Notes: generated by a model not told the origin, from the letters alone. A DNA stretch of 46,634 bases from a bacterium (GCA_021811565.1 JAJZOL010000233.1:1-46634); one strand, 5' to 3'. Shown: positions 24,003 to 32,968, counted from the first letter of the stretch. Program-made: numbers and translations.

Positions 24003-26621
24003 ATGACTGAAAGCACATCCTTTTTCGCTCACGGTAGCCGATGGGTGCGGGCTGATTTCCACCTGCATACCAGGCGGGATAAGGAATTCAAAGACACAAG
24101 CTCAGATAAGGATTTTGTGGCACAATACATCTCCGCATTGAAGCAAACGGACATTCGTGTTGGTGTTGTCACCAATCACAATAAGTTCGACCGGGTGGAG
24201 TTTAAAGCACTCCGGATAGCGGCAAAGCAGGAAGATATCTATCTATTACCCGGCGTTGAGTTGTCGGTCAAGGATGGCCGTAATGGGATCCACACTCTCA
24301 TCGCTTTTCATGAAGATTGGATCGATAATCACGAAAACATTGATCATATCAACGGGTTTCTCGGCCTTACCTTCGCAGGGCAGTCAAACTACGAAAACAA
24401 CAACGCCCGGTCCAACCATGATCTGCTGGAGACCCTTCGCGAACTTGACAAATTCGCGAAGGGCTACTTGCTCATCTTCGCCCATGTGGAGGATGAAAGC
24501 GGTCTCTGGGGGGCGCTTGAGGGGGGGCGAATCACTGAACTCGGCGGAAATGACCTATTCCGCTCACGTACGGCGGCATTTCAGAAGGTGAGAACACGAA
24601 ACAAACGTGAGAATGTTAAAAATTGGCTCGGCGGCTGGTATCCTTCGGAAGTGGAGGGATCGGACCCCAAAACATTGGAGGAAGTCGGACGTGGCGAACA
24701 GACATTCATCAAAATAGGCGCATTCACCTTCGAGGCGGTCCAGTTTGCACTCAAACCCGAGGCGGACCGTTTGTCAGACAAGGCTATTCATAGGCAGATT
24801 CACTCTTGGGTACGATCCGTTAGCTTTGAGGGAGGCATATTGGATGGAAAGCGGATTGACCTTTCCAATGAGATGAACTGCTTAATTGGTATTCGAGGAA
24901 GTGGCAAATCTGCCGTACTCGAGTGTTTGCGCTTTGCGCTTGAACTGCCGATGCCTGAATCCACGGAAGAGTTGGATATCAAATACAAACAGGATCTTGT
25001 CCGCTTTGCACTCGGCAGCGGCGGAAAGGTCGTGGTCGAAGTGGAGGACGCACAAGGCCGGAGTTACGAAATCCGCCGGATTCTGAACGAACGAGCGGAC
25101 ATTTACTATGATGGAGAACTACGCCCCGGCGTGCGCATACCCTTGAAGAATCCACTTTTTTTCGGTCAAAAGGAATTGGTGAAAAGAGGCGAAGGCTCAG
25201 AGCGCGAGTTGATGGAACGCTTGATAGGATCCAAACTTGATACCGTCCGCCGAGAGATTGACATCCAACGCCAACGGGTGTTGGACGTAATAATAAATCT
25301 CGACAAATTGCAAGACCTCGATGCACTTGAACAAGAATACCAGAGCAAGAGGAAAGATACGGAGTTTCGTCTTGAGCTTTTTAAACAGCATGGTATCGAG
25401 CAGAAGCTTCGGCGTCAAGTGGATTTCAATGCGGATGTGACTCACGCTCGCCGTGTCGCGGATACCGTGGACGCCTTTGTCCGGTCTTTCGACGCATTTC
25501 TGAAGGAACAGGAATCCGAACTGGCCGCGCCACCCAAGCTTGAGTCAAAGGAAAACGCAGATGTCGTCGCGGACATCAACGATATCCTTGATAGGATACG
25601 AAAGGCTCCTGACAGTGCGCGGCAGGTACTCGCCGAAACAAGAAACGATGCTCGCTTCCTGCGCGAAAAACTGGGGGAACTGGAGCGTCGCCGCGAGGCT
25701 CTCAAGGACGAGTTCGCATCCCTCGAGCGGAAACTCAGCGAGCAGCTCCAACAAGAAGCGGGCGTCAGTATCCGGCCGGATGATTTTGTAAAACTGAACA
25801 CCGAATTGCAGAAGGCCAAATTGGCGCTCGAAGAAATAGCAAAGAGCCGTACGCGAAAGAACGCCCTTCGAGATGAGCTTTTGAAGGAGCTGAAGCGGCT
25901 CTCCGATCTGTGGCACCAGGAGTTCAAGCAGATCGAGATGGAAGTCAAGAAACTCAACGAAAGCCAGACTGCGCTTCGCATTATCCCGCAATATAAGGGC
26001 GACAAGGTTGCGTTTCTGAAAGAACTGCAGAATCATTTCCGCGGCAGCAAGCTTCGGGAAGCAATCTTGAAGGGAGTGTTGGATACGCACGCAGATTTTA
26101 TCTCTGTCTATGGAGCATTGGATTCGATTTGCAGCAACCTTGGTGATTCCGGCGAAGTTTTTCGGAGATATTTCAATGAAGCCAAAACATCTTTGCTTAC
26201 CTGGCAGGTACCGAACCTTTTCCACATCGAATATCATGGGAAGGATCTACGTGATCACTCGCTTGGGCAGAGGGCGTCAGCACTGATCCTCTTCATCTTG
26301 AGCCAGCGCGACAATGATGTAATCGTTATCGACCAACCTGAAGATGACTTGGACAACCAGACCATATTTGAGGACGTTATTAAACTGGTGCGGGCGCTTA
26401 AGAAGAGTGTCCAATTCATATTTGCGACACACAACGCCAACTTTCCCGTACTGGGTGACGCGGATCAAATATGCGTGTGTTCCTTTTCCGGTCGAAACGC
26501 CGACATCCAAGTTGGAAGCATTGACGAGCCGAAGATACAAAAGTCCATCGTATCCATCATGGAAGGCGGTCACGAAGCTTTCGCAAGGCGGAAGGAGATT
26601 TACCAGCTATGGAAGCAATAG
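24003..26621 (+). CDS. PHP domain-SMC-like ATPase fusion (TrlF-like)
   Basis: An 872-residue cytoplasmic protein; GGGAGAAGGAAG precedes the ATG. Residues 10-270 are a PHP-type metallo-phosphoesterase: RADFHLHTRRD (H-x-H), GVVTNHNKFD, LLPGVELSV and IFAHVEDESG give the metal ligands. Residues about 280-870 are an ABC/SMC-type ATPase split by a long coiled coil. Walker A is IGIRGSGKSAVLE near 298, the coiled coil runs from about 400 to 680, and Walker B is VIVIDQPEDDLDNQ near 772, followed by a switch His in FATHNANF. This is the architecture of TrlF-family AAA-like ATPases. An ATP-driven nuclease or phosphoesterase sensor is expected. It overlaps the next gene by 13 bases, which implies one operon and a joint role, probably in defence. 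Confidence 0.85.
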   Translation: MTESTSFFAHGSRWVRADFHLHTRRDKEFKDTSSDKDFVAQYISALKQTDIRVGVVTNHNKFDRVEFKALRIAAKQEDIYLLPGVELSVKDGRNGIHTLIAFHEDWIDNHENIDHINGFLGLTFAGQSNYENNNARSNHDLLETLRELDKFAKGYLLIFAHVEDESGLWGALEGGRITELGGNDLFRSRTAAFQKVRTRNKRENVKNWLGGWYPSEVEGSDPKTLEEVGRGEQTFIKIGAFTFEAVQFALKPEADRLSDKAIHRQIHSWVRSVSFEGGILDGKRIDLSNEMNCLIGIRGSGKSAVLECLRFALELPMPESTEELDIKYKQDLVRFALGSGGKVVVEVEDAQGRSYEIRRILNERADIYYDGELRPGVRIPLKNPLFFGQKELVKRGEGSERELMERLIGSKLDTVRREIDIQRQRVLDVIINLDKLQDLDALEQEYQSKRKDTEFRLELFKQHGIEQKLRRQVDFNADVTHARRVADTVDAFVRSFDAFLKEQESELAAPPKLESKENADVVADINDILDRIRKAPDSARQVLAETRNDARFLREKLGELERRREALKDEFASLERKLSEQLQQEAGVSIRPDDFVKLNTELQKAKLALEEIAKSRTRKNALRDELLKELKRLSDLWHQEFKQIEMEVKKLNESQTALRIIPQYKGDKVAFLKELQNHFRGSKLREAILKGVLDTHADFISVYGALDSICSNLGDSGEVFRRYFNEAKTSLLTWQVPNLFHIEYHGKDLRDHSLGQRASALILFILSQRDNDVIVIDQPEDDLDNQTIFEDVIKLVRALKKSVQFIFATHNANFPVLGDADQICVCSFSGRNADIQVGSIDEPKIQKSIVSIMEGGHEAFARRKEIYQLWKQ

Positions 26622-27772
26622 AACTTATCGAATTGATCGCACGTGGCGAAAACACCAGGATTCAATTTAAGAAGGGGCAAGATGTCACCAATGCCAAATC
26701 GCTGGCCGGTGAAATGGCAGCCTTTGCAAATAGCAAGGGTGGAAGAATCCTGATCGGCATTGACGACGAAGGCTCAGTCGTCGGCTTGACGCATAACGAA
26801 ATACGAAGGATAAATCAACTCATTTCGAACACGGCGACCGATTGTGTTCGTCCTTCCATCAACCCTGAAACCGAAAACATCTCTGTCGGTGGGAAATTGG
26901 TCATGGTTGTCACTGTTCATGAAGGCATCTCCAAACCATACGCCGACAACGAAGGCGTATTCTGGGTAAAATCGGGAGCGGACAAGCGCCGCGTGACTTC
27001 CCGCGAAGAAGTCCAGCGAATGTTTCAGAGTGCTAACTTGGTTCATGCGGATGAAGTTCCTGTTGATGGAACCACCTCTGGAGACATTGATCTAGAGCAT
27101 TTTGGCACGTTTTTTAAGAATCTATATGGTAAAAGCGTTGGTGAAACAGGAATTCCGCTTGGTCAATTGCTTAATAATCTCGGCCTGGCACGCGATATAC
27201 AGCTCAACCTCGCCGGGCTTTTACTTTTCGGACGCAATCCTCAAAGGCACCGCCCTGCTTTCGTCATAAAAGCGGTATCTTTCGTCGGTAACGATCCCGC
27301 CGGCGACAAATATCGGGATAGCCAGGACATAGGCGGATGTTTGAGCGAGCTGTACAAGGAGACGATCTCCTTTCTCACCCGCAATTTACGTCGACTACAA
27401 GATGGAAAAGGGTTCAATACGGAAGGCGATCTGGAAGTACCGCCGGCTGCCTTGGAAGAACTTGTCGTCAACATGCTGCTGCATCGAGACTACTTCATCT
27501 CCGCACCGTGGAGGATCATGTTATTTGACAATCGTATCGAATTGATCAGCCCTGGCACCTTGCCGAACAATATTACTGTGGAGAATATCCGCAATGGCGT
27601 GTCGGTCATTCGTAATCCGCTAATCGCCTCGTTTGCTACCAAAGGCAACGAACTCCCCTACCGCGGCATCGGTACAGGCATCCTGCGAGCCCTGGCTGCT
27701 GTCCCGGCATTGGAACTGGAATCGGATCACGAACGCAATCTCTTCATCGCGCGCATTCCTCGGAGAGAATAA
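26609..27772 (+). CDS. Schlafen AlbA_2 domain protein with C-terminal GHKL-like ATPase domain
   Basis: A 387-residue protein; AAGGAG at 26592-26597 lies inside the preceding gene. Residues 8-125 match the AlbA_2 (Schlafen) domain: GENTRIQFKKG, LAGEMAAFANSKGGRILIGIDDEGSVVGL, and VFWVKSGADKRRVTSREE. Residues 260-375 match the RecG-like HATPase_c_4 module: ALEELVVNMLLHRDYFISAP, IELISPGTLPN, and RGIGTGILRAL. AlbA_2 domains bind nucleic acid and some cleave RNA. The domain is repeatedly found in anti-phage genes. Overlap with the PHP-SMC gene suggests one complex or pathway, with this protein as effector or sensor (inference). Confidence 0.85.
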   Translation: MEAIELIELIARGENTRIQFKKGQDVTNAKSLAGEMAAFANSKGGRILIGIDDEGSVVGLTHNEIRRINQLISNTATDCVRPSINPETENISVGGKLVMVVTVHEGISKPYADNEGVFWVKSGADKRRVTSREEVQRMFQSANLVHADEVPVDGTTSGDIDLEHFGTFFKNLYGKSVGETGIPLGQLLNNLGLARDIQLNLAGLLLFGRNPQRHRPAFVIKAVSFVGNDPAGDKYRDSQDIGGCLSELYKETISFLTRNLRRLQDGKGFNTEGDLEVPPAALEELVVNMLLHRDYFISAPWRIMLFDNRIELISPGTLPNNITVENIRNGVSVIRNPLIASFATKGNELPYRGIGTGILRALAAVPALELESDHERNLFIARIPRRE

Positions 27773-27825
27773 GAAATTGGAAAGTCGCGAGTCAAAACTC
27801 GAAAGAGCGGAAAATAAGCTAACGC

Positions 27826-28035
27826 ATGGCTAAAAATTATGAACCGCTTACCGAACAGACAATTATCGACCCCTCAATTCGCGTCACGAGGCCAGGAACC
27901 CGATACCTGCATTTTGCCTATGCACCACAATTGGAAACGAATACACGCGAATGGGATTTTGAAAAGCTCGTTGGCACTATTCGGCAGGTGTACGAACATC
28001 TGGCGCAAAAAGGCGCCAAACCTGTCGATCCCAAA
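27826..28035 (+). pseudogene. Truncated DUF1016 (YhcG-type) nuclease gene
   Basis: Begins at ATG 27826, 53 bases after the AlbA_2 gene. Residues 38-68 read TNTREWDFEKLVGTIRQVYEHLAQ and then KGAKPVD. This matches the N-terminal DUF1016 domain (FEKLVGTIRQVHEHL-A-x-x-AG-x-AVN). In complete family members the text goes on to LTLRNWLIGYYIAEYEQ and ends in a PD-(D/E)XK nuclease. Here the homology stops near 28035. The frame drifts open to 28749 through the riboswitch and into the dapB gene, so that part is not coding. It looks like a third component of the island cut off by a deletion. Confidence 0.6.
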
Positions 28036-28154
28036 CGCACCCTTTCTCTCTCCCATCATAGCGCCATCAAACCATTCCTCCCAAATCGAAAATCGAACCA
28101 ACTCCCCTCCATTCATCTCGGCGCTAACATTCCCTCGCAATCCTCCGTATACTG

Positions 28155-28163
28155 TGATATACT
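28155..28163 (+). promoter_or_regulatory. Extended -10 promoter for the riboswitch
   Basis: TGA-TATACT, an extended -10, about 72 bases before the aptamer. A second TATACT lies at 28148-28153. No strong -35 is seen. Confidence 0.4.
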
Positions 28164-28234
28164 ATGTTCCGTCGCCGGATCTACGAATCCCACGGGATTG
28201 CTTGAGGAGGCGACGAACATCAAAATACAATCAT

Positions 28235-28345
28235 GCGCCGAATCCCACGAAGCGGGAGCGGGGAAACCAATTAATTGGGGTGAAGTTCCTTTCCGGAGCG
28301 CGGTGTCCTTTTCCACCGTAACCCGTCAGCTAACCTCGCAGGCGC
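28235..28345 (+). promoter_or_regulatory. c-di-AMP riboswitch (ydaO-yuaA type) aptamer
   Basis: Hallmarks in order: GCGCCGAATCC at the 5' stem, then GCGGGAGCGGGGAAACCA with TTAATTGGGGTGAAG (28252-28285), then CCACCGTAACCCGTCAGC and TAACCTCGCAGGCGC (28313-28345). The block RCCGTCAGCTAACCTCG-x-AGGCG is the best-conserved part of the ydaO class, and GGGGAACCA...UGGGGUGAA is its other core. The ends pair as GCGCC/GGCGC. The ligand in this class is cyclic di-AMP, and binding usually turns genes off. A terminator hairpin follows at 28365, giving a complete expression platform. The identity is by recall of the consensus; a covariance search would settle it. Confidence 0.85.
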
Positions 28346-28364
28346 GGCGTAAAAGGCGAAGCAT

Positions 28365-28395
28365 ACGTATCACGCTCACGCTTGATACGTTTTTT
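28365..28395 (+). terminator. Riboswitch-controlled intrinsic terminator
   Basis: ACGTATCA and TGATACGT (eight-base perfect arms, ten-base loop) followed by a run of T, ending 32 bases before the dapB start. Position and form fit the regulated terminator of the c-di-AMP switch. Confidence 0.75.
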
Positions 28396-28426
28396 GTTTC
28401 CTTTTTTCCGCCTGAAAGGATACGAA

Positions 28427-29299
28427 ATGACTACGGTAGGATTGGTGGGATTAGGTCTCACCGGATCGGTCATCGCAAGGTTCATCCTGGAACAACGTCC
28501 CGATCTGCGAATTGTGATGGCGGGGGCGGGCCCCTTGTCTCTGAAAGCGGGCAAGGATCTGGGGGAACTCGTTGGTCTTTGCCAATGCGACGTCATTGTC
28601 TCCGAAGCGGAGGAAATCCCAATGGAGCTGGAGCGCACACGCCCTCGGACGGTAATCGATTTCAGCAACGCCGAAGCCACTCTTTCCCTTTTGTCAAGTT
28701 ACAAGAGCATCGGATGCGGGGTTGTCCTGGGCACCACAGGCTTCACTAAAAGCCAATTATCCACGCTGGAACATGCGGCGAACACTCAGGATTTCGCCCT
28801 CATGTACGCTCCGAACATCACGCGAGGGGTGAATGTCCTGATGATGATCGCAAAACTCGTGGCGAATTATCTGCCACGCTATGACATCGAGGTGATTGAA
28901 CGCCATCATCGAAGGAAAATGGATTCCCCCTCGGGAACGGCGGCGAAGATCGTGGCTCAACTGCATGAAGCGAGGGGTACGGATCGCACATTGTATGGAC
29001 GTCATGATACTACGCCGCGCGAGAATGGCGAGATAGGGGTTCACTCCCTGCGAGCCGGTGGAATCGTCGGCGTGCATGAAGTGATGTTCGCGAGTGAGTT
29101 TGACGAGATCGTAATCACCCACAGGGCGGAATCCCGGCTTGCTTTCGCTGCGGGAGCCGTGGAAGCTGCGGAGTGGATCGCATCTCGCAGAGGTTTTTAT
29201 ACGATTGAGGATATGATTCGGGATAATGAACCGAACAAGTCGATCCCAATCCCCGCGAAGCCTTTACGCATTGGATCCCGGCACCCCGTTGTCGTGTAA
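28427..29299 (+). CDS. dapB: 4-hydroxy-tetrahydrodipicolinate reductase (DapB-like)
   Basis: A 290-residue cytoplasmic protein. AAGGA ahead of ATG 28427 gives the start. The DapB catalytic block is present as IEVIERHHRRKMDSPSGTA, with the proton-donor/substrate His pair at 160-161, K164 and the SGT loop at 169-171. VLGTTGF near 100 is also typical. The nucleotide-binding motif at the N-terminus reads GLVGLGLTGSVI rather than the usual GA-x-GRMG, so the cofactor site has diverged. The protein is about 25 residues longer than usual at the C-terminus. It reduces HTPA to tetrahydrodipicolinate in diaminopimelate/lysine synthesis. The leader riboswitch places it under c-di-AMP control. Confidence 0.8.
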   Translation: MTTVGLVGLGLTGSVIARFILEQRPDLRIVMAGAGPLSLKAGKDLGELVGLCQCDVIVSEAEEIPMELERTRPRTVIDFSNAEATLSLLSSYKSIGCGVVLGTTGFTKSQLSTLEHAANTQDFALMYAPNITRGVNVLMMIAKLVANYLPRYDIEVIERHHRRKMDSPSGTAAKIVAQLHEARGTDRTLYGRHDTTPRENGEIGVHSLRAGGIVGVHEVMFASEFDEIVITHRAESRLAFAAGAVEAAEWIASRRGFYTIEDMIRDNEPNKSIPIPAKPLRIGSRHPVVV

Positions 29300-29331
29300 G
29301 CCGGATATTTTTGAATTTCTTTGCAATTTAC

Positions 29332-29364
29332 AAGGGGGGGTCTTCTCAGAAGAACCCTCCTTTT
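29332..29364. terminator. Bidirectional terminator between dapB and the URO-D gene
   Basis: A stem of about 15 base pairs, with two mismatches, spans AAGGGGGGGTCTTC and GAAGAACCCTCCTT around a TCA loop, followed by TTTT. On the minus strand the stem is flanked by A/T text as well, so it may serve both convergent genes. Confidence 0.7.
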
Positions 29365-29383
29365 GTGATGTGACAAGCCACTA

Positions 29384-30472
29384 TCATCCCCTCCACTTCC
29401 GTCCTTCATCCAACATGATCAGATACGAATCGACGGGAATATAGTTCGTCACGCTGTTTCCCGTGCCAAGGCAATACCCCCCGCCTATCATGCAGACTTC
29501 GAGCGTATCACGCACCCGTTTCCTTATGGCGTCCTCCTTGGCGGTGCATAGAAAATCCACATCGATTCCGCCAAGAAGCGTCAGGCGATCTCCGAACAGC
29601 CGCTTGTCCTCGATCACGTTCTCGATGGTATCCTCGAAGGAGTGCTTCCCGTCTATTCTCACATCGTCAATGAGATCATTCAGGATGGAGAAGAGATTAC
29701 CGCAGGAATGCAGCAGATAGGGCTTGCCTGACTTATGTGCCATACGAGCCATCCGCTTGTGGCCGGGAAGCATGTATTTGCGGGTATCCTCAGGGCTTAT
29801 CAGCGTTCCGCCGCGATATCCCATGTCATCGCTGCCCCATACGATTTTCACCCGGTTGAACTCCAATATCCGTTCCAGCACACCGGTGAATATCTCGATC
29901 ATTTTATCGCAGATCGCCTGAATCAAATCTCGCTGATCGTATAGGGCGTAACAGAGCGTTTCGTACCCCATAAGCCATGTAAGATGCTCGGCGAAGTGCC
30001 CGAAGCCTCCTCCCCCGATCACGCACATGTCATCCGGCAGGTTTCGCTCATACCACTCCAATGCGACGGATGTAGCCTTGCTCGGATCGGGCCAGGGATA
30101 ACACTCAAACTCCTCCCAATTCGTGACAGGCCCCACATGCTCATTGATGTAGCCGCGACCTCCTTGACGCTGAATGACCGCAGTGTCCTGAGTGACGGAG
30201 CGATTAAAGGGCCAATCCAGTCCCTCCAAGCCGCATCTTACATAGTCGTATCCCAGGAACCGCTGGATGGCGATCTCCCTTTCCAACTCGGCGTAGGGAC
30301 GGGAGCGATCAATGGTGCGATCAATGCCAAACCTCGCGCATAGGGCGTCCTTGACCTCGCCATCCAGGAAGAGTTCGATATGATGCACCCGTTTCGGGGC
30401 GCCTTGTCGCAGGATGCATCCGAGAAAAGCCTCGTAATCGGGAGTGACGGATTCCGTTAAAAGATCGCTCAT
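29384..30472 (-). CDS. Uroporphyrinogen decarboxylase (URO-D) family protein
   Basis: A 362-residue protein. An in-frame ATG at 30487 overlaps the recQ end, but AAGGA at about 30480 spaces best to the ATG at 30472 (MSDLLTESV). The text fits the URO-D/MtaA/CmuA superfamily barrel: PWPDPSKATSVALEWYERN, GGGGFGHFAEHLTWLMGYE, and WGSDDMGYRGGTLISPEDTRKYMLPGHKRM. It continues with PYLLHSCGN (His/Cys metal-site pair) and LTLLGGIDVDFLCTAKED. The last stretch includes YCLGTGNSV. True uroporphyrinogen decarboxylases begin with a PVWMMRQAGRY motif that is absent here, so this is more likely a zinc-type methyl or decarboxylase relative of unknown substrate. It is transcribed directly after recQ. Confidence 0.75.
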   Translation of the reverse strand: MSDLLTESVTPDYEAFLGCILRQGAPKRVHHIELFLDGEVKDALCARFGIDRTIDRSRPYAELEREIAIQRFLGYDYVRCGLEGLDWPFNRSVTQDTAVIQRQGGRGYINEHVGPVTNWEEFECYPWPDPSKATSVALEWYERNLPDDMCVIGGGGFGHFAEHLTWLMGYETLCYALYDQRDLIQAICDKMIEIFTGVLERILEFNRVKIVWGSDDMGYRGGTLISPEDTRKYMLPGHKRMARMAHKSGKPYLLHSCGNLFSILNDLIDDVRIDGKHSFEDTIENVIEDKRLFGDRLTLLGGIDVDFLCTAKEDAIRKRVRDTLEVCMIGGGYCLGTGNSVTNYIPVDSYLIMLDEGRKWRG

Positions 30473-30473
30473 T

Positions 30474-32597
30474 TCATTTTCCTTCATTTTTCAAGACATC
30501 CATGATCGCACTTCCATAGTAGTTTAGCTTATCCTGCAGGGTGTCGTATGCAACGCGAAGCGATTCCAGCGATTTGGGGTTCAGTTTCGCAATGATTCGC
30601 AGCACATGATCGGGAAGAATGCTGTAGGGCGGAACATTCATCTTTTGCGCCGTTATTCTTCGCCACACGCGCAACTTCTCAAAGCGATCATCCTCGCTTT
30701 CCCCCATCGGTGGGGTTTGCACTTGCGGTCGAATTGGAATTTGAGGCTTCACATACCGGGTGCCCTTGGAAACCTCCGGGTTGCGAAGGATCATGTCGGT
30801 TTTCGCCAGAGCCTCCCTTCCCAGAGCGCTTATGCGAACCACAGGCAAATCCTCGATGTAATCCCTGTCCAATAGCCCCATGTCCAGCAATTCCCCCACG
30901 AGGGTGGAGATCGTATTTTGCGCCATTCCCTCCAGCACTCCGAATTGAGGGCATACATCTCTCTTGACAGGGCTGTTTGGATTGCCCGCTAAAATTTTGC
31001 CGATGTTTGAACGGGTCTCCGGATGAGGCAGATCGTTGATGGTTTGAAGGATAAGACGCCCGATGTCGGGAATCGCCTGCGCGGACGGAGCGTTGAGTTT
31101 TGGCATCTTAACCATTTTCGCGACCCCAAGGCAGACATCGCAGGATTTCCCGCACTTTTGCATCCGCTGCCCGAAATATCGGGAGATAACGCATTGCCTG
31201 CATTCTTGGGTGTAGGCGTAGGCGAATACTTCATCCATGCGAAGACGCGCTTGCTCCGATCGTTCAAGCAACAGAGCATCCAAAACCTTGCGTGCCTCCT
31301 TATGGGGTGTCAGCATCTCGATATCCATTTCCCCGCCTATGTCCGGATGGCGGATTACCAGTCCGCATTTTTCCAACAGGCTGACGGAGACGCGCATCCG
31401 CACTTCATTGCCGGGTCGATCTTCTCCTCCGGGCAGAGCCTGAATAAGATATTCCGCCGACACAGAGGCATGGTTTTTTCCGAGCCTGGCTTGCAGGGCT
31501 CGGTAGATAGCCTTCACATCCTCGACCCCGACCGCCTCCTGTTTCATCCAGCGCTCCAGATTATTGCGGTCATAGTGGGAATGAAGCAGGATGCATCGCG
31601 AGGGTTTACCGTCACGCCCCGCTCGCCCAGCCTCCTGCACATAGGATTCCAAGGATCCCGGCAATGCAAAATGAACCACAAAACGAATATTCGCCTTATC
31701 CACTCCCATGCCAAAAGCGACCGTGGCGACGATAATGCGCATTTTCCCCAGCATGAACCTCTCCTGTACGAGGCGTCGCTCCTCGCTTTCCATGCCCGCA
31801 TGGTAATACCCCGCCTGAATTCCTCCGTTGCGCAGAAACTCCGCGATCTCCTCGCATTTTTTACGAGAGTTTACATAGATGATTCCCGCACCGTTCATAG
31901 CGAAACATATCTCCCTCAACGCACGCATCTTATCCGTGTTGGTGGAGCACGGCAACGCTTCCATGCACAGATTGGAGCGATATACCGGCGCATAGATGCG
32001 ACGAAATCTGCGTCCTAGCTGGTTTTCGATTTCCGCCTGCATCTTCGGGGTAGCGGTTGCGGTTACCGCAAGCATGGTGGGAGGGGTTTGTCCCTTGGAA
32101 AGCATATCCACGGCTCTGCGGATAAAAAGATAATCCGGGCGAAAATCGTGTCCCCAGACACTGACGCAGTGCGCCTCATCCACGACCACAAGCGACAAGC
32201 GCATCCTGTTCAGAAGACCGATGAACGACTGCTGCCGCATTCTCTCGGGGGCGACATAGATCAGCTTGTATAGACCTTGTTCCATCCCGGCGAGGCGCTT
32301 TTCCGTCTCGAAGGGGTCAAGGGAGCTATTGATGAAAGTGGAACACTCTCGCAAAGCGGAAGGCAGACCATCAATTTGATCTTTCATCAGGGCGATCAGC
32401 GGAGAGATCACCAAAGTGGGGTGAGGGAGTAGAAATGAGGGTAATTGATAGCAGAGCGATTTGCCTCCGCCGGTTGGCATGACGGCGAGCGTGTCTTGTC
32501 CCTCCAGCACGAGACGAATGACCTCTTCCTGATAGGGTCGGAAGGACTCGTAACCATATAATTGATTGAGGACGGATAAAAGGTCTTTCATGCGCAT
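30474..32597 (-). CDS. recQ: ATP-dependent DNA helicase RecQ
   Basis: A 707-residue protein. Superfamily 2 motifs: FRPYQEEVI (Q-like motif), TGGGKS (I), SPLIALMKDQ (Ia), DEAHCVSVWGHDFRPDY (II plus the RecQ aromatic loop), AVTATAT (III), VATVAFGMGVDKANIRFV (V) and QEAGRAGRDG (VI). A zinc site follows (C-x2-C...C-x3-C-x2-C in CRQCVIS...KCGKSCDVC). Next is a winged-helix region and an HRDC domain at the C-terminus (RITAQKMNVPPYSILPDHVL...). It unwinds recombination and replication intermediates. An ATG two codons downstream is an alternative start. The end overlaps the URO-D gene region by a few bases, so the two form one transcript. Confidence 0.95.
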   Translation of the reverse strand: MRMKDLLSVLNQLYGYESFRPYQEEVIRLVLEGQDTLAVMPTGGGKSLCYQLPSFLLPHPTLVISPLIALMKDQIDGLPSALRECSTFINSSLDPFETEKRLAGMEQGLYKLIYVAPERMRQQSFIGLLNRMRLSLVVVDEAHCVSVWGHDFRPDYLFIRRAVDMLSKGQTPPTMLAVTATATPKMQAEIENQLGRRFRRIYAPVYRSNLCMEALPCSTNTDKMRALREICFAMNGAGIIYVNSRKKCEEIAEFLRNGGIQAGYYHAGMESEERRLVQERFMLGKMRIIVATVAFGMGVDKANIRFVVHFALPGSLESYVQEAGRAGRDGKPSRCILLHSHYDRNNLERWMKQEAVGVEDVKAIYRALQARLGKNHASVSAEYLIQALPGGEDRPGNEVRMRVSVSLLEKCGLVIRHPDIGGEMDIEMLTPHKEARKVLDALLLERSEQARLRMDEVFAYAYTQECRQCVISRYFGQRMQKCGKSCDVCLGVAKMVKMPKLNAPSAQAIPDIGRLILQTINDLPHPETRSNIGKILAGNPNSPVKRDVCPQFGVLEGMAQNTISTLVGELLDMGLLDRDYIEDLPVVRISALGREALAKTDMILRNPEVSKGTRYVKPQIPIRPQVQTPPMGESEDDRFEKLRVWRRITAQKMNVPPYSILPDHVLRIIAKLNPKSLESLRVAYDTLQDKLNYYGSAIMDVLKNEGK

Positions 32598-32923
32598 GGC
32601 TAAGGAAAAATGAGCGTGAAATTCATGCGGATTGATTTGAGAAACAACACCTGCACTAAGAACGCTCCAAGTCTTGTCAAGGTTCCCGTGGATGATGCAT
32701 TCTTTTCATTTGGAACTATGAAATGCAGCCAATCCATCCCTAAATGGGCTTATCGTTCGGAATAGCGTACTATGCACGGTGTTAATGGAAGGCGATAATA
32801 TTCTATTACAATACCCCGCGTGATTGGGATGATCGGCTGCCATTTTCAGGGACTTCCAATTTCCGTCCATGTCACACTCGGTTAAATACCTGAACAGCGA
32901 ATTTTGCAATTACCTGCCAATGT
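32598..32923. other. Spacer upstream of recQ
   Basis: About 325 bases between the divergent recQ leader and the fasciclin terminator. I see no gene, repeat or strong promoter in it. Confidence 0.5.
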
Positions 32924-32968
32924 AAAACGACGGAGGTTTGTCAATCGTTTGACAACCTCCGTCGTTTT
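32924..32968 (-). terminator. Strong intrinsic terminator of the fasciclin transcript
   Basis: AAAACGACGGAGGTT-T-GTCA pairs with TGACAACCTCCGTCGTTTT, a stem of about 19 base pairs with one bulged T and a short loop. It ends in a T run on the minus strand and lies about 35 bases after the restored fasciclin stop at 33001. Confidence 0.85.

Noticed and set aside
27826-28749. Open frame of 307 codons after the AlbA_2 gene
   Set aside because: Only the first 70 codons look like protein (DUF1016 start). The rest runs through the riboswitch, its terminator and the dapB coding region in another frame.
31023-32018. 331-codon frame on the plus strand
   Set aside because: Lies wholly inside recQ on the other strand and reads as the antisense of helicase motifs.
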